Part shown: positions 12,304-13,112 of the stretch, one piece after another
Position numbering within the stretch: position 1 is the first letter of the stretch
How the letters are laid out: each line of letters opens with the position of its first letter
Origin: Clostridiales bacterium
GTDB taxonomy: Bacteria; Bacillota_A; Clostridia; Christensenellales; Aristaeellaceae
DNA length: 13,112 nucleotides
Assembly: GCA_012514855.1 (NCBI GenBank)
Contig: JAAYZL010000074.1
Span: forward strand, 1 to 13,112
Direction: 5' to 3'
Made by a program: the position numbers and the translations under genes
Notes under the pieces: generated by a model
Told to the model about the DNA's origin: nothing
Seen by the model: only the letters and a program-made list of their open reading frames with translations
The model's database searches: none

Positions 12304-13112
12304 CAGTTGATCTTCAAGAGCATCGTGTGCGCCTCGTCCATCTCGACGACGAGCAGCTTTTCCTTCTCCAGCGCCTTCATCACGTCGCTGAAGCGCTTGA
12401 AGCCGATCTGTTTTTCGTCGAAGTCCGGGTATTCGGCCTGTATCGTCGCCTTCAGGATCGACGGGTTCACGCGGTCGAAGCCGTCGTTCTTGAACCGCTC
12501 GAGCGCCTGCGTGAACGCCGGCAGCCAGTTCGACTTGTCGAGCTTTAAGTTTTGCTGCGGGTCGGAGGTCGAGAGCCCGATCATCAGCGAGCTCTGGTCC
12601 GTCCAGACGCGAAGCCTCGGCGACTTGTCCGAGATCGTGCCCATCAGCTTTCCAAACGTCGCGCAGCCGTAGCTCCTTTCGGAGAAGTCCGGACGCAGGC
12701 GGTTCAGCGTGTCCTTGAGCTCGCTCGCGTACATCTGCTCCTCGTCCTGGTCCTCGAGGATCGTGATCACCTGCGTGACCAGCTCGTTGATGTCGCCGTC
12801 GGCCGCGCGCTCGTCCTTGTTGCGGCTCTTCTTGGCCTCCGGGCGCTTGACCGCGACGGACTCGAGGAAGATGAACTCGTTGCAGGCGCTGATGAAGATT
12901 TCGGACGCGGCCTCCGAGCGCGAGATGCCCAGGACGTGCTTTCCCAGGCTCTTGAGCTGGGCAACCAGCGGCTGATAGTCGCTGTCGCCGGAGACGATGC
13001 AGAAGCTGTCGATCAGCGGGTTGACGTAGGCGACCTTCATCGCGTCGATGACGAGCTGTATGTCCAGATTGTTCTTCTGGCACTTTCCGTAGCGCAGCGA
13101 CGGAACGACCGA
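12303..13112 (-). CDS. NYN-domain protein with two OST-HTH/LOTUS domains (5' end outside window)
   Basis: The frame runs open to the window edge: 269 residues are visible and the N-terminus is missing. An internal ATG at 13040 would cut into the fold, so it is not the start. The NYN (PIN-like, LabA/DUF88) nuclease domain shows the acidic motifs LVIDAM (residues 20-25 of the visible part) and CIVSGDSDYQPLV (38-50), then LGKHVLGISRSEAASEIFISACNEFIFLE. After a charged linker come two OST-HTH domains: about 108-172 (VTQVITILEDQDEEQMYASELKDTL to LRVW) and about 190-269 (LPAFTQALERFKN to HTMLLKIN). This is the bacterial Limkain-b1-like architecture. NYN domains are metal-dependent RNases and OST-HTH domains bind RNA (G-rich in studied cases), so a role in RNA turnover or control is likely; the target is unknown. 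Confidence 0.9.
   Translation of the reverse strand, partial: SVVPSLRYGKCQKNNLDIQLVIDAMKVAYVNPLIDSFCIVSGDSDYQPLVAQLKSLGKHVLGISRSEAASEIFISACNEFIFLESVAVKRPEAKKSRNKDERAADGDINELVTQVITILEDQDEEQMYASELKDTLNRLRPDFSERSYGCATFGKLMGTISDKSPRLRVWTDQSSLMIGLSTSDPQQNLKLDKSNWLPAFTQALERFKNDGFDRVNPSILKATIQAEYPDFDEKQIGFKRFSDVMKALEKEKLLVVEMDEAHTMLLKIN

Overview
The window looks like chromosomal DNA from a GC-rich, endospore-forming, low-biosynthetic-cost Firmicute of the Clostridia type. The evidence is the gene content: a CotF-family coat protein with a small companion, a SPOCS (DUF3794)-LysM spore morphogenesis protein, a SleB-type cell wall hydrolase, Firmicute-style Shine-Dalgarno sites (AGGAGG) and sigma-A promoters. 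The genus cannot be told from the sequence. Coding DNA is GC-rich, while the few intergenic gaps (all under about 205 bases) are AT-rich and hold promoters and hairpin terminators. I see no rRNA, tRNA, CRISPR array, insertion sequence, phage gene or riboswitch.

Layout, left to right. (1) 146-2493, plus: thrC-thrB, translationally coupled, the last two steps of threonine synthesis, ended by a strong terminator. (2) 2690-3106, plus: a small exported SleB-like hydrolase with a near-consensus promoter, preceded by an inverted repeat and a WalR-like box. (3) 3135-4193, minus: a UPF0104/LPG-synthase-TM-type membrane protein that converges on it. (4) 4357-4868, plus: two small spore coat genes that converge on (5) a SPOCS x3-LysM protein at 4969-6489, minus; one 14-bp hairpin seems to serve both directions. 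(6) 10750-6691, minus: a tightly packed five-gene lipoate operon in the order lipoate ligase, free-standing lipoyl domain, lipoyl synthase, second lipoate ligase, P-loop kinase of the uridine kinase type. (7) 10916-11701, plus: an exported CAP-domain protein with a Pro-Thr-Ala-Lys repeat linker, divergent from the lipoate operon. (8) 11802-12284, plus: a YbaK-type deacylase. (9) 12303-13112, minus: a NYN-OST-HTH RNA-associated protein cut by the window edge.

The most notable points are: a near-identical 18-bp motif at two exported cell-wall genes that resembles the WalR (YycF) box; two extended -10 promoters placed so close to the start codon that the mRNAs should be leaderless or nearly so; a complete lipoate operon built around an 80-residue stand-alone lipoyl carrier with no dehydrogenase subunits next to it; and a SleB-like protein whose expected catalytic glutamate appears to be isoleucine. 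I see no clearly new defence or mobile system. The lipoate operon is the best candidate for under-described biology.
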